Shown here: positions 34,676-43,220 of the stretch, in pieces | Layout: the number at the start of each line of letters is the position of its first letter | Numbering within the stretch: position 1 is the first letter of the stretch | NCBI GenBank assembly: GCA_903858935.1 | Contig: CAIOKO010000038.1 | Span: 1 to 54,703, forward strand | Source of the DNA: an uncultured Schlesneria sp. | GTDB lineage: Bacteria; Planctomycetota; Planctomycetia; Planctomycetales; Planctomycetaceae | Reading direction: 5' to 3' | DNA length: 54,703 nucleotides | Notes under the pieces: model-generated | The model's input: the letters and a program-made list of their open reading frames with translations, nothing else | What the model was told of the DNA's origin: nothing | Databases searched by the model: none | Translations under genes and position numbers: made by a program

Positions 34676-35902
34676 ATGGCCAACGTGAAACAACTTGCAT
34701 CTGCCGCACTGACTGAAGGCAAGGGTGTTTTCCGACTGGCTCCGACCTGGGTTCCTCGCTCATTTCTCCAGCCGGGCCGTCGTCTGAAACTCCATCCAGC
34801 CGATTACTATGCCTTGGGAACTCATCGTGGTGGGATTGATGAACGATGGTTCGCGTCAACAACCGTGACGACCAATGAAGGTGCGCCACCGGACGAAGGG
34901 TTGTCGTACTGTGTTCATGCCGGCCAGAAGTTCACACTGAGGGACGCCATTGCCGAACTCGGCTCTGAAGCAATCGGCGATCACATCTGGAATAAGTACA
35001 AGCGATGGCCCGTTTATTCGAAGTTCTTCGATAACATGGGCCCAATCCCGCATCACATGCACTTAAATACCGCACAAGCGAAGCTGGTTGGCCAGGAAGG
35101 AAAGCCCGAATCGTACTACTTCCCGCCACAGCTCAACCCCACGGGAAACAATTTCCCTTACACGTTCATGGGACTCGAGCCTGGGACGACGAAACAGGAC
35201 GTGATCGACAGCCTGGCTCGCTGGAACCATGGTGACAACGGAATTCTGGATCTGTCAAAGGCCTATCGATTGAAGCCGGGAACCGGATGGTTGATTCCTC
35301 CCTGCGTCCTGCATGCACCAGGCAGCCTGCTGACCTACGAACCTCAGTGGGGCAGCGACGTGTTTGGAATGTATCAGTCAATGGTCGAAGGACGTGCTGT
35401 TCCTCGCTCGCTACTGACGAAGGACTTCCCAAAAGAAAAGCACGACGATCTGCAATATCTGGTTGATGCTCTCGACTGGGAAAAGAACGTCGATCCAAAC
35501 TTCAAGGACAACAACTACCTTGAACCGATTCCTGTCGCTCACACGGAAAAGGAAGGATACGTCGATCGCTGGATCGTTTACGGCAAAGTCGACGGCGAAC
35601 AGCTCTTCACCGCGAAAGAACTGACGGTCAACCCTGGTGCGAAACTGACACTCAAGGATGGCGGTGCCTACGGATGGGTCACGGTTCAAGGCGAAGGGAA
35701 GATCAACGGCTTGCGGTTGCAGACGCCAGCCATGATCCGTTTCGGTCAGTTAACCGAGGACGAAGTCTTTGTCACGGCCAAGACCGCAGCAGAAGGGGTT
35801 GTTGTTGAGAACACAGGTTCCGAACCATTGGTCTCATTGAGGTACTTCGGTCCGAATGCTCAGCCAGGCGCTCCGAATGTCGGTGATCACAAACGTCAGT
35901 AA
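34676..35902 (+). CDS. Two-cupin protein resembling class I mannose-6-phosphate isomerase
   Basis: This 408-residue cytoplasmic protein has no signal peptide. Features seen are GPIPHHMHLNTAQAKLVG, which holds metal-binding His residues of a cupin, GTGWLIPPCVLHAPGSLLTYEP (the second metal-site strand with a late His), and a C-terminal beta-barrel with KLTLKDGGAYGWVTVQGEGKINGLRL. This pattern matches type I phosphomannose isomerase-like proteins found next to sugar isomerases in planctomycetes. It is likely to act on a sugar or sugar phosphate. The ATG at 34676 is chosen; a GTG at 34634 is in frame upstream. The next gene, 51 bp on, is a TIM-barrel isomerase, so they probably form an operon. 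Confidence 0.78.
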   Translation: MANVKQLASAALTEGKGVFRLAPTWVPRSFLQPGRRLKLHPADYYALGTHRGGIDERWFASTTVTTNEGAPPDEGLSYCVHAGQKFTLRDAIAELGSEAIGDHIWNKYKRWPVYSKFFDNMGPIPHHMHLNTAQAKLVGQEGKPESYYFPPQLNPTGNNFPYTFMGLEPGTTKQDVIDSLARWNHGDNGILDLSKAYRLKPGTGWLIPPCVLHAPGSLLTYEPQWGSDVFGMYQSMVEGRAVPRSLLTKDFPKEKHDDLQYLVDALDWEKNVDPNFKDNNYLEPIPVAHTEKEGYVDRWIVYGKVDGEQLFTAKELTVNPGAKLTLKDGGAYGWVTVQGEGKINGLRLQTPAMIRFGQLTEDEVFVTAKTAAEGVVVENTGSEPLVSLRYFGPNAQPGAPNVGDHKRQ

Positions 35903-35953
35903 GTTTCATTTTTCCACTCCATCTATTTTCAATGTCGCTCTGAAAGAACTTCG

Positions 35954-36982
35954 ATGAGTAACAAATTCCCACGACTTCATAATGCAATGTGGCCCGGTCT
36001 GGTCGGGAAGGGTTCGCCTGGTGCAGAACCCTTCATTTCGCTCGATCACATGCTCGGTTTTACAAAAAATGCGACCGTCAACGGACAGAAGTTTGATGGA
36101 GTCGATCTGTTTCTGTTTGATCCGCACGTCAACATTGACCTGTCAGACGATGACGTGAAGCGGATCGCCGACAAGATTGCTCACGAAGGCCTCGCGGTCG
36201 GTTCACTTGTCGCACCTGTCTGGCCGGGAACGGTGGGCGATAGTTCGATGGGGGGACCCGAGCAGCGCGCCAAGTTCGTGCTCGCGGTGAAGAAAGCCTG
36301 TCGCATTGCAGACATCTTCAATCGGCACGGCGTGCGAAAGTACGGAGTGATCCGAATCGATGCTGCCGCAGGCCCATCTCAGTGGTTGGAAAACCCGGTT
36401 GGCAACACGAAAAAGATCGCGTCTACATTCCGCGAAGCGGGTATTGTTGCTGCCGCCCACGGCGAACGACTGGCCGCTGAAGGGGAAATCTGCTGGGGTG
36501 GAATGCACTCGTGGAAGAACATGGTCGATCTGCTTGAACAGGTTGACATGCCGGGTACCGTTGGGTTCCAGGCCGATCAGGCTCATACCTATCTTTACCT
36601 GATGGGGTACAATGCCCCAGAGCACGCGCTACTGAAAGAGGGCTACACTCAAGCTGAGTTTGACGCCGCATACACGAAGATGACAGACGCACTGCGTCCT
36701 TGGACAATCGACTTCCATGTCGCGCAGAACGACGGAACGGTGCATGGCACTGGTACTCACGACAAGACGGGCCGACATTGTCTCGCCGATGACCCGAAAG
36801 GGAAACTCGATATCGTCGCCACTGCGGCTTATTGGCTGAAGGGTGCGGCAGATCGCGGCATTAAACACATCTGCTGGGACGGTTGTATGTTCCCGAACTC
36901 AACTCTGGAAGAAATGAAGACGTGGAATACGATTCTGGGAACGATGATTAAAGTCCGCGACAATTGCGGTTGGAATCTGTGA
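35954..36982 (+). CDS. Xylose isomerase-like TIM-barrel protein
   Basis: This 342-residue protein is of the sugar phosphate isomerase/epimerase (AP endonuclease 2-like) superfamily. Metal-binding acidic and His residues are visible in [37 protein letters not shown] and [15 protein letters not shown]...[13 protein letters not shown], as expected for a barrel with Glu/Asp/His ligands. It should be cytoplasmic and interconvert or epimerise sugars or their derivatives. It is cotranscribed with the two-cupin protein upstream and is followed by a strong terminator. The exact substrate is not predictable. Confidence 0.85.
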   Translation: MSNKFPRLHNAMWPGLVGKGSPGAEPFISLDHMLGFTKNATVNGQKFDGVDLFLFDPHVNIDLSDDDVKRIADKIAHEGLAVGSLVAPVWPGTVGDSSMGGPEQRAKFVLAVKKACRIADIFNRHGVRKYGVIRIDAAAGPSQWLENPVGNTKKIASTFREAGIVAAAHGERLAAEGEICWGGMHSWKNMVDLLEQVDMPGTVGFQADQAHTYLYLMGYNAPEHALLKEGYTQAEFDAAYTKMTDALRPWTIDFHVAQNDGTVHGTGTHDKTGRHCLADDPKGKLDIVATAAYWLKGAADRGIKHICWDGCMFPNSTLEEMKTWNTILGTMIKVRDNCGWNL

Positions 36983-37013
36983 TCTGACTTTATTGACAGC
37001 ATGAAAACAAACG

Positions 37014-37055
37014 AGGCGAGCCGGGGATTGATTCCCCGTGCTCGCCTTGTTTTTG
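37014..37055 (+). terminator. Rho-independent terminator of cupin-isomerase operon
   Basis: A stem of 14 paired positions with one bulged base (AGGCGAGC-CGGGGA pairs with TCCCCG-t-GCTCGCCT) and a short loop is followed by TGTTTTTGTT. It lies 32 bp after the isomerase stop codon. Confidence 0.9.
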
Positions 37056-37109
37056 TTATGCGCCACCGACTTCGCTCAGTTGGCGAAAAAACGGGGTCGT
37101 GTATTACTT

Positions 37110-37273
37110 GTTTAACCCGCAGCCATCGGCGCAGGCGGATCGGCGTTCAGCCGATTTCTTCGGACGTCGCCACGGACCAGCCTGTTTGCAAAGCCTCAAC
37201 GAGAAATGACACCTCGGATGATGTCAATTCCGCCGCTCCACTCCCGCTTCTCTGCGAGGCGCGGTTAAACGAT
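37110..37273. repeat. BIME-like unit 1 with GTTTAAC/GTTAAAC ends
   Basis: A 164-bp unit begins GTTTAACCCGCAGCC and ends GGCGCGGTTAAAC, so its termini are inverted. The first ~52 bp (block A) contain a small hairpin (ATCGGC-GTTCA-GCCGAT) and are nearly identical to block A of unit 2. The last ~54 bp (block B) are also nearly identical to those of unit 2. The 40-odd bp between blocks A and B differ between units. Read from each end, both blocks begin GTTTAACC, so the unit looks like two REP-type elements in opposite orientation. Confidence 0.75.
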
Positions 37274-37288
37274 GGCAATGAATTCTTA

Positions 37289-37469
37289 GTTTAACCCGCA
37301 GCCATCGGCGCAGGCGGATCGGCGTTCAGCCGATTTCTTCGAGCCTTGCCGAGCTTGATTGCGATCACTGAAGTAAGAGGAACGCAATGGCAAAACGGGC
37401 GATGACATCTCGCCTGATGTCAATTCCGCCGCTCCGCTCCCGCTTCTCTTCGAGGCGCGGTTAAACGAT
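37289..37469. repeat. BIME-like unit 2 with GTTTAAC/GTTAAAC ends
   Basis: A 181-bp unit of the same design as unit 1, 15 bp downstream and in the same orientation. Block A is identical over about 50 bp. Block B is nearly identical and contains the hairpin GACATC-TCGCCT-GATGTC, which is degenerate in unit 1. The variable middle is about 60 bp and unrelated to that of unit 1. Confidence 0.75.
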
Positions 37470-37497
37470 TACGATCAGGCTCGCGCATCGATATCGG

Positions 37498-38859
37498 CTA
37501 CTTTAGTCCCCGTAATCGATCTGGCGTTTCAGGGACTTGTTCGATTAGTTCGTTGGGTTGACCGGATCGCTTCTTCAGCGTGAAACCGTCGTAGGGTTGA
37601 CCAGTGGCTGTGCGGGCCTGGTATCGAAGTTCGTCGCCGTCGATCGTAATGATCTGGAACAATTGCGTATCTTCGGCAACGCGCTGAAATTCTGGGCGAG
37701 GCGGCTTGCCGATATCGTACATTTTCGGTCCGCTGACAGAGACGACGTAAATCGTGCCCGATTCACCCTTGGCTGCGACACCCGTCGTGCCATTAACCAG
37801 TTTTGATCGCGCATATGTGTGATCGTGTCCCTGCAAAACCAGATCGACTTTATATTTGTCGAAAATGGGCTGCCAGTTTTCGCGTACCTCTTTATTGTCT
37901 CGATTTTTGGCACTTGAGTAAATCGGATGATGAAACGTAACAACAGTCCATCCAATTGATGCGTCGCGTGAGGCGAGAACCTTTTCCAGCCAGGGGACTT
38001 GTTCGACAATCTTGACGTTCGAATCTAAAGAAATGATTCGAGTCCCCTGGTAATCCAGGTAAAACGCGGTTTCCAGCAGGTCTGCAGGACCATTTTCGGG
38101 CTGGGCGAACTGAGGCTTCCAATGCTTGGAAAGTGTCAACGTCCGCGTCACTCCCACGCTTTCATATTCGTGGTTGCCGGGAGTTGAAATGCTCGGCGTC
38201 ATCGCATTAATCCAACCGCCGGCCATGTGCCATTCACCCCATTCGCCGTCGCTGTTCGGTTTGTTAATCAGGTCTCCGGCATGCAGTAGAAAACTGGCTT
38301 TCGGTGCGTCGGTAAACGCTTCGCGAATCACTCGTGACCACATTGGCTTGACGTCATTCTGGGCATCGCCGAAATAGACAAATGTAAACGGCTCAGTCCG
38401 ATCACTGGCTGTCGTAAAGTGAAACCATTCACTCCAGTTCACTCCGTCACCCACCCGGTACGCATACTTAGTGCGAGGTGACAGGGCGTTGAACTCGACG
38501 GTGTGGTAGTGAGACTTCGAGAGATCTGCCTCGAGTAGAGTCGTTTTCGCGGCCAATTGTCGGGCCGTTCTCGCGAAACCAGAATTGTCTGTCGCGACCG
38601 CGATCTCGGCCAGTCCCTTTGCAACGGCCGTGCTGGTACGCCAGGTGACCGCTTGTGTTCGTGAAGGGTCACCGGTCCATGTCAGAATAATTCGATCGGG
38701 AAGTAAAGTCGGCTTGTAGGCTTCGGCATCTGCAACCTTGACTGGCTGCCGTCCGTCGGGCCCTTCGACCACATCAATCGCATGAGATGACGAATTGCAC
38801 CCTGCTGAAAAAATCATCAAAGCAAAGAATGCAACGTTCAACAGGATGTACTTCGACAC
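37498..38859 (-). CDS. Purple acid phosphatase-like metallophosphoesterase lipoprotein
   Basis: This 453-residue protein has a lipoprotein signal (FFALMIFSAGC, Cys at about residue 21). A fibronectin-like purple acid phosphatase N-domain follows (PDRIILTWTGDPSRTQAVTWRTS...YRVGDGVNWSEWFHFTTA), then the calcineurin-like catalytic domain. Metal-binding motifs in order are YFGDAQ, HAGDLI, GNHEYE, FHHPIY and GHDHTYAR. It should hydrolyse phosphate esters at the cell envelope. A C-terminal domain (FQIITIDGDELRYQARTATG) fits the family. The GTG start at 38859 has GGAG 8 nt upstream. Confidence 0.9.
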   Translation of the reverse strand: MSKYILLNVAFFALMIFSAGCNSSSHAIDVVEGPDGRQPVKVADAEAYKPTLLPDRIILTWTGDPSRTQAVTWRTSTAVAKGLAEIAVATDNSGFARTARQLAAKTTLLEADLSKSHYHTVEFNALSPRTKYAYRVGDGVNWSEWFHFTTASDRTEPFTFVYFGDAQNDVKPMWSRVIREAFTDAPKASFLLHAGDLINKPNSDGEWGEWHMAGGWINAMTPSISTPGNHEYESVGVTRTLTLSKHWKPQFAQPENGPADLLETAFYLDYQGTRIISLDSNVKIVEQVPWLEKVLASRDASIGWTVVTFHHPIYSSAKNRDNKEVRENWQPIFDKYKVDLVLQGHDHTYARSKLVNGTTGVAAKGESGTIYVVSVSGPKMYDIGKPPRPEFQRVAEDTQLFQIITIDGDELRYQARTATGQPYDGFTLKKRSGQPNELIEQVPETPDRLRGLK

Positions 38860-38980
38860 AACGAAACTCCATTACCTAACGGACGGAAAACCCAATGGCA
38901 GCAGGCCCTGCTTACCTGTGGGTTCTCTGTTATAGCCCACTAAGTGTCAACGATGATGAAGACTTTGCGAATAATGTTCA

Positions 38981-40534
38981 TTACGGAGCATCTTCAATCA
39001 ATTCCACGATCACCTCACGAACTCGGCCATTCCGTTCAATGCGGAAGTGAAATGGTTGTTTTTCGGACAACACTCGCTGGCGCATCTCTTCTGACGATGC
39101 GAACGAACGACCACTCATGTCGAGAATGACATCTCCCGCCGCGATCCCCGCCCGGTCAGCAGGGGAATCGGCAATCACGTGGGTAATCACCGCGCAATTG
39201 GGAAGTGCTGTGTCGTCACGCCAACTCGCGCCGAGTCGAACGGGGTTTCCCAGAAGATTGGCGCTCATTTCAATGGGTGCATCGATTCCGGGTCTTTCGA
39301 CACGAATCGGAACGGGATTTCTGGCAGTTTGAATAACCATTTTCAATTCGTCAGCGGTCCCCATTTTCCACGCCCCCAGCCTCACAATTCGGTCTGCTGC
39401 TCGAAGTCCGGCAATCGCTGCGGGGGAACCGGGAGTCACCTGAGAAACCACGACGACGTTTTGCCGCAATTGCTCCAGATCCCAGTTGACACCGAGTCGA
39501 ACAGGAGGGCTGGCGGCATCTTTGGGGTTAAACCATGATGGCGCTGGTTCCGAAAGCGCTTCCCGTCGAAATCGAGGAAAGTCAGGGCGATTCGCAGCAT
39601 CCAAGGCTAATCGATACGAATATTCCGTCATCCGCCGTAACCCATCCCAATTGATTTTGTCGGGATCATCGGAGGGACGGTGATAGTCATCGTGCTTGTC
39701 CGTATCAAGATGGATCGCAGGAACCCCAGCGGCATAAAATGGGTAATGATCACTGTCCGCGATCACTTGAGGTTGATACGCGAGCAGCAGGTCGTTTGTG
39801 ATATTGTGTGACGCGAGAAACGGACGAAGTCCAGGAGCCGAACGCCATCCCACGGTAATCACGCGACCGTCCCTGAGGCGTCCCAGCATGTCGATATTCA
39901 GGACAAATCGTAATTCCTGAATCGGTATCGTGGGATTGGCCACCCAATGCTTTGACCCGAGCAGTCCTGCTTCTTCGGCATCCCAGAACGCAAACAGCAT
40001 GGAACGAGCAGGCGCTGTTTCCAGCGAGGCAAAGGCCTCGATCAATTCCAGTAACGCAGCGGTACCGCTCGCGTTGTCGTCTGCTCCGTTGTGGATATGC
40101 CCGATCGGACCACGGCTGTTCGACGCTTTTCCGAATCCGACATGATCATAATGAGCCCCAACCACGACGACCTCGTGCCTGAGGGTCGCGTCTGAACCGG
40201 GGAGAAAGACAAGTAAGTTTTGATAGTCACGTCCGAACTCTTGTGTCGATTCGACCGGTAAAGTACGGCTTGTTTCTCGCGTGGTTTTGAGAACGGATCT
40301 CAAGTACGCGACAGCGGCCTTTCCACCGCGGGCTCCCGCTTCTCGTCCCTCAAGGGAATCACTGGCAAGAGTTGTCACGTGACGCTTCAAGTCGTCAGCA
40401 TCAATTCGCGACAATCCTGTTCGGAGGATAATTGCATCACTGGCAAACGCATCAGACGAGAAACCCACCACTCCTTGAAACAACAACATCCCGAGAAATA
40501 AACCTCGAAAATGCAATTCGGTCGATCTCATCAT
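38981..40534 (-). CDS. Secreted M28 metallopeptidase with two PDZ domains
   Basis: This 517-residue protein has a signal peptide (LHFRGLFLGMLLFQGVVGFSSDAFA). The di-zinc M28 aminopeptidase domain has GAHYDHVG, HNGADDNASGTAALLEL (bridging Asp), FWDAEEAGLLGS (catalytic Glu pair), NIDMLGR and HDDYHRPSDD (last His). Two PDZ-like modules follow: VSQVTPGSPAAIAGLRAADRIVRLG and THVIADSPADRAGIAAGDVILDMSGR. This is the planctomycete M28-PDZ architecture, expected to trim peptides in the periplasm or outside the cell. AGGAGG precedes the ATG at 40534; the next ATG (40531) is equally possible. Confidence 0.9.
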   Translation of the reverse strand: MMRSTELHFRGLFLGMLLFQGVVGFSSDAFASDAIILRTGLSRIDADDLKRHVTTLASDSLEGREAGARGGKAAVAYLRSVLKTTRETSRTLPVESTQEFGRDYQNLLVFLPGSDATLRHEVVVVGAHYDHVGFGKASNSRGPIGHIHNGADDNASGTAALLELIEAFASLETAPARSMLFAFWDAEEAGLLGSKHWVANPTIPIQELRFVLNIDMLGRLRDGRVITVGWRSAPGLRPFLASHNITNDLLLAYQPQVIADSDHYPFYAAGVPAIHLDTDKHDDYHRPSDDPDKINWDGLRRMTEYSYRLALDAANRPDFPRFRREALSEPAPSWFNPKDAASPPVRLGVNWDLEQLRQNVVVVSQVTPGSPAAIAGLRAADRIVRLGAWKMGTADELKMVIQTARNPVPIRVERPGIDAPIEMSANLLGNPVRLGASWRDDTALPNCAVITHVIADSPADRAGIAAGDVILDMSGRSFASSEEMRQRVLSEKQPFHFRIERNGRVREVIVELIEDAP

Positions 40535-40889
40535 GATTTTTTCCTCCTGCAATCAATATCAGCCGCGAGTTCATGCGGTCGGAAAACAAGATTTAAGCCC
40601 GCGCGTCAGGAGTTCAAGTTTTCATCAGCGACGGCCGCAGATGCGAGGTGAATCTGCCCGCGCATGATCGATCGGAATGGCTTCCAGCACAATCCGTATT
40701 TCTCGTGTTTATCAGTTCCTCTCCTGAAATCGATCGTCGTTTGCTGTCAGTCCTTCGGTGAACCGAGAAATTCGTCTGGCACTTTCTGCCGGACTTGATG
40801 TTGACGAGGATTGTCATTTCTGGAAAAACGTGCCGGAACTTGATGGTCGCTGGTGCGGCCCTGACCTAATTTCCAGTGAGGCAGCCCTG

Positions 40890-42029
40890 GTGTGCAATGT
40901 CCTGCTGAGCGTTTTTGCCCTCTTTTTCGGTGGTGTGCCTGACACTGGTGCGATCCGTCCGGATCGGGATATTGTGCTTTCGGCAATTTTCCGTGACGAC
41001 GAACCGGCGATTGCGTCAGTTCTGCCAAGACCCCGCTGGCTGCAGATTTCTCGTCATGACGAACCAGTCATCCGAGGACAGGGGCCCGATTCAACCTATG
41101 AATCACCCCCAATGACGGCACCACTTGCAACACCATACCAGCCCTACGATCCCTTCCAGATTCAAGCGGGACCTGATCCGGTTTTGCCATTTCTGAATGA
41201 TCCTGGCCAGACAGTCATTTCCGGGATCAACGGCCCGCAACCTCAGCGTTTTGGATTCACTCCAATATTCGATGGAGTTTTAATCGCTCCTTCTGGAGCG
41301 AAATCACCGGGTAACGGCAATTTCTCGATTCAACAGTATGACGCGGCATTGAGGCATGTCTCAATGCTCGGACCTGATTGGGTCTTTACGAATACCGCCC
41401 AGCTCGGTGCCCGGATCTGGAGCGGGCCAAACTCCCCGAACCTGCCGGGTTCTGTTTACCGATTGGGCTGGGACTTCCTCCTCAATTCGCCACAAATGGG
41501 AAAATGGAGTGCTCAGCTGGATTTCAACCCATCGATCAATTCGGATTTCAGCAGTTCACTCGGTCGAGAATCGTTGCAACTGGATGCCTACGGAGCCCTG
41601 TTCTATCGCACTTCTCCGAAATGGATGTACGTGCTGGGAGTGCAATACTGGGACCGTGTGAACAACATCATCTTTCCCTATGGGGGTGTTGTTTGGAATC
41701 CCAATGAACGTCTGGAATTACGCCTGCTGTTCCCCAAGTCCCGGATCAGTTACTTCGTGGGTAACTTTGGAAATGGCTCACACTGGCTTTACGCCACGGG
41801 CGAATACCACGTTGAATCGTATCAGATTTCGATGCCGGGCGTTTCGGGCCGCGAAGAGATCCAGTTGACCGACTGGCGACTCGGTGTCGGCTTGAGAAGC
41901 GATCATTCCTGGTACGATAAGTACATCGAAATCGGCTATGTTTTCGGCCGGCAGAATATTTTTTCCGGTAATCAACCAGGTTTTGACGTCAACAATGGTA
42001 TCATGGCGCGGTTTGGAGTCAGATTCTGA
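40890..42029 (+). CDS. Outer-membrane beta-barrel protein (DUF6268-like)
   Basis: This protein of about 379 residues has an N-terminal hydrophobic segment (NVLLSVFALFFGGVPDTGA) that would serve as a signal peptide if translation starts at the GTG at 40890, which has GAGG 8 nt upstream. The open frame extends to a GTG at 40758; that start has no ribosome site and would bury the signal. The second half has alternating hydrophobic strands rich in Trp, Tyr and Gly, and the protein ends MARFGVRF, a terminal-Phe barrel ending. It resembles the DUF6268 group of outer-membrane proteins. Function unknown. Confidence 0.72.
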   Translation: MCNVLLSVFALFFGGVPDTGAIRPDRDIVLSAIFRDDEPAIASVLPRPRWLQISRHDEPVIRGQGPDSTYESPPMTAPLATPYQPYDPFQIQAGPDPVLPFLNDPGQTVISGINGPQPQRFGFTPIFDGVLIAPSGAKSPGNGNFSIQQYDAALRHVSMLGPDWVFTNTAQLGARIWSGPNSPNLPGSVYRLGWDFLLNSPQMGKWSAQLDFNPSINSDFSSSLGRESLQLDAYGALFYRTSPKWMYVLGVQYWDRVNNIIFPYGGVVWNPNERLELRLLFPKSRISYFVGNFGNGSHWLYATGEYHVESYQISMPGVSGREEIQLTDWRLGVGLRSDHSWYDKYIEIGYVFGRQNIFSGNQPGFDVNNGIMARFGVRF

Positions 42030-42104
42030 ACTTCCTCCGTTTGATGGCGATTTTCTCAAAAACCTCGGTATCATGTGAATTTCTTCACAGAATGAAGGCC
42101 GGTC

Positions 42105-42209
42105 ATGGCAAGATGGCCCGATAATTTCAGATCTAATCTTCTCGGGTTTACAATCGTCTTTGTCATCTTCCCGCTTTTGTGCTGGCTGGCGTGGTGGTGG
42201 CTAAGTTGA
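42105..42209 (+). CDS. Candidate 34-residue membrane microprotein
   Basis: The frame MARWPDNFRSNLLGFTIV... reads as a short basic N-terminus, one hydrophobic helix (GFTIVFVIFPLLCWLAWWWL) and a terminal Ser. AAGG lies about 8 nt before the ATG. It sits between the outer-membrane barrel and the phosphodiesterase genes. It looks like a single-pass inner-membrane microprotein, but it is short enough to be chance. Confidence 0.4.
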   Translation: MARWPDNFRSNLLGFTIVFVIFPLLCWLAWWWLS

Positions 42210-42323
42210 TTTTAAGATTGTTTATCAAATCAATGCTTGCCGCAAACCTCTGCCAGATTTATGATTAACGACCTGAGACTCTGAGGGCAGATTTTCTGCC
42301 CGGGCATTTCCGACAAGGAATTT

Positions 42324-43070
42324 GTGTTGCGCGCCATCATTAGCGATATTCACGCAAACCTCGAAGCGCTGGAAGCCGTGCTGGCCGACATTCGCCAACA
42401 GAGTATCTCCGAAATCTATTGCCTGGGCGACATCATCGGCTACGGTCCTAATCCGTGCGAATGTATCGATCGGGTCATGGGCGCGTGTAATTTTTGCCTT
42501 TTGGGAAACCACGATCAGGCCGCGTTGTTTGACCCCGAAGGGTTCAATGCCAGTGCCGAACGCGCAGTTTTCTGGACACGCAAGACGCTTGAATCGGGTT
42601 CTGGTGCACTAGCCGACAAACGCTGGGATTTTCTCGGCGAGCTTCCTCGCGTCATTCGCGAGCCAAACCTTTTATTCGTACATGGTTCAGCGAGAAACCC
42701 GCTCAATGAATACGTCTTCCCGGAAGACATCTACAACCAGCGAAAAATGGAGCGAATTTTTTCACTGGTCGAGAAATACTGCTTTCAGGGACACACTCAT
42801 ATTCCAGGCGTATTTACAGAAGACCTGAATTTTCTGGCCCCGGAAGAAATTGACTTCAAATACGAACTTGGTGCGAAGAAGGTCTTGATCAACGTCGGCT
42901 CGGTCGGTCAGCCCCGAAATGGTGACAGCCGATCTTCTTACGTCGTTTTGGACGGCAATACTGTTTATTTCAAGCGAGTCGAGTACGATCTAGCGAAGAC
43001 GGCGAAGAAAATTTTCGATATCCCTGATCTCGATAATTTTCTTGGCGAGCGTCTCGCGGACGGGCGCTGA
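42324..43070 (+). CDS. Calcineurin-like phosphoesterase (YfcE/ApaH-like)
   Basis: This 248-residue cytoplasmic metallophosphoesterase has metal-binding motifs in order: [25 protein letters not shown] and GHTHIPG, the set of the YfcE/MJ0936-like subfamily. It would hydrolyse a phosphodiester or phosphate ester of unknown identity using two metal ions. The GTG start at 42324 is preceded by AAGGA about 5 nt away. It is followed after 150 bp by yidC on the same strand. Confidence 0.88.
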   Translation: MLRAIISDIHANLEALEAVLADIRQQSISEIYCLGDIIGYGPNPCECIDRVMGACNFCLLGNHDQAALFDPEGFNASAERAVFWTRKTLESGSGALADKRWDFLGELPRVIREPNLLFVHGSARNPLNEYVFPEDIYNQRKMERIFSLVEKYCFQGHTHIPGVFTEDLNFLAPEEIDFKYELGAKKVLINVGSVGQPRNGDSRSSYVVLDGNTVYFKRVEYDLAKTAKKIFDIPDLDNFLGERLADGR

Positions 43071-43220
43071 ATAGGCGTGAACCGCGATCGGCATTCGTAC
43101 GTTGTTGTTTGGTCGACAGAATCGTAGGGATCGTTCCCACGAAACATTGTTGACGTTTTAAGCCCCGCATCGTCGTTCGCGACAGCAGGGCAGGTCTACT
43201 CTGGCAAACTGGTATCCGGA

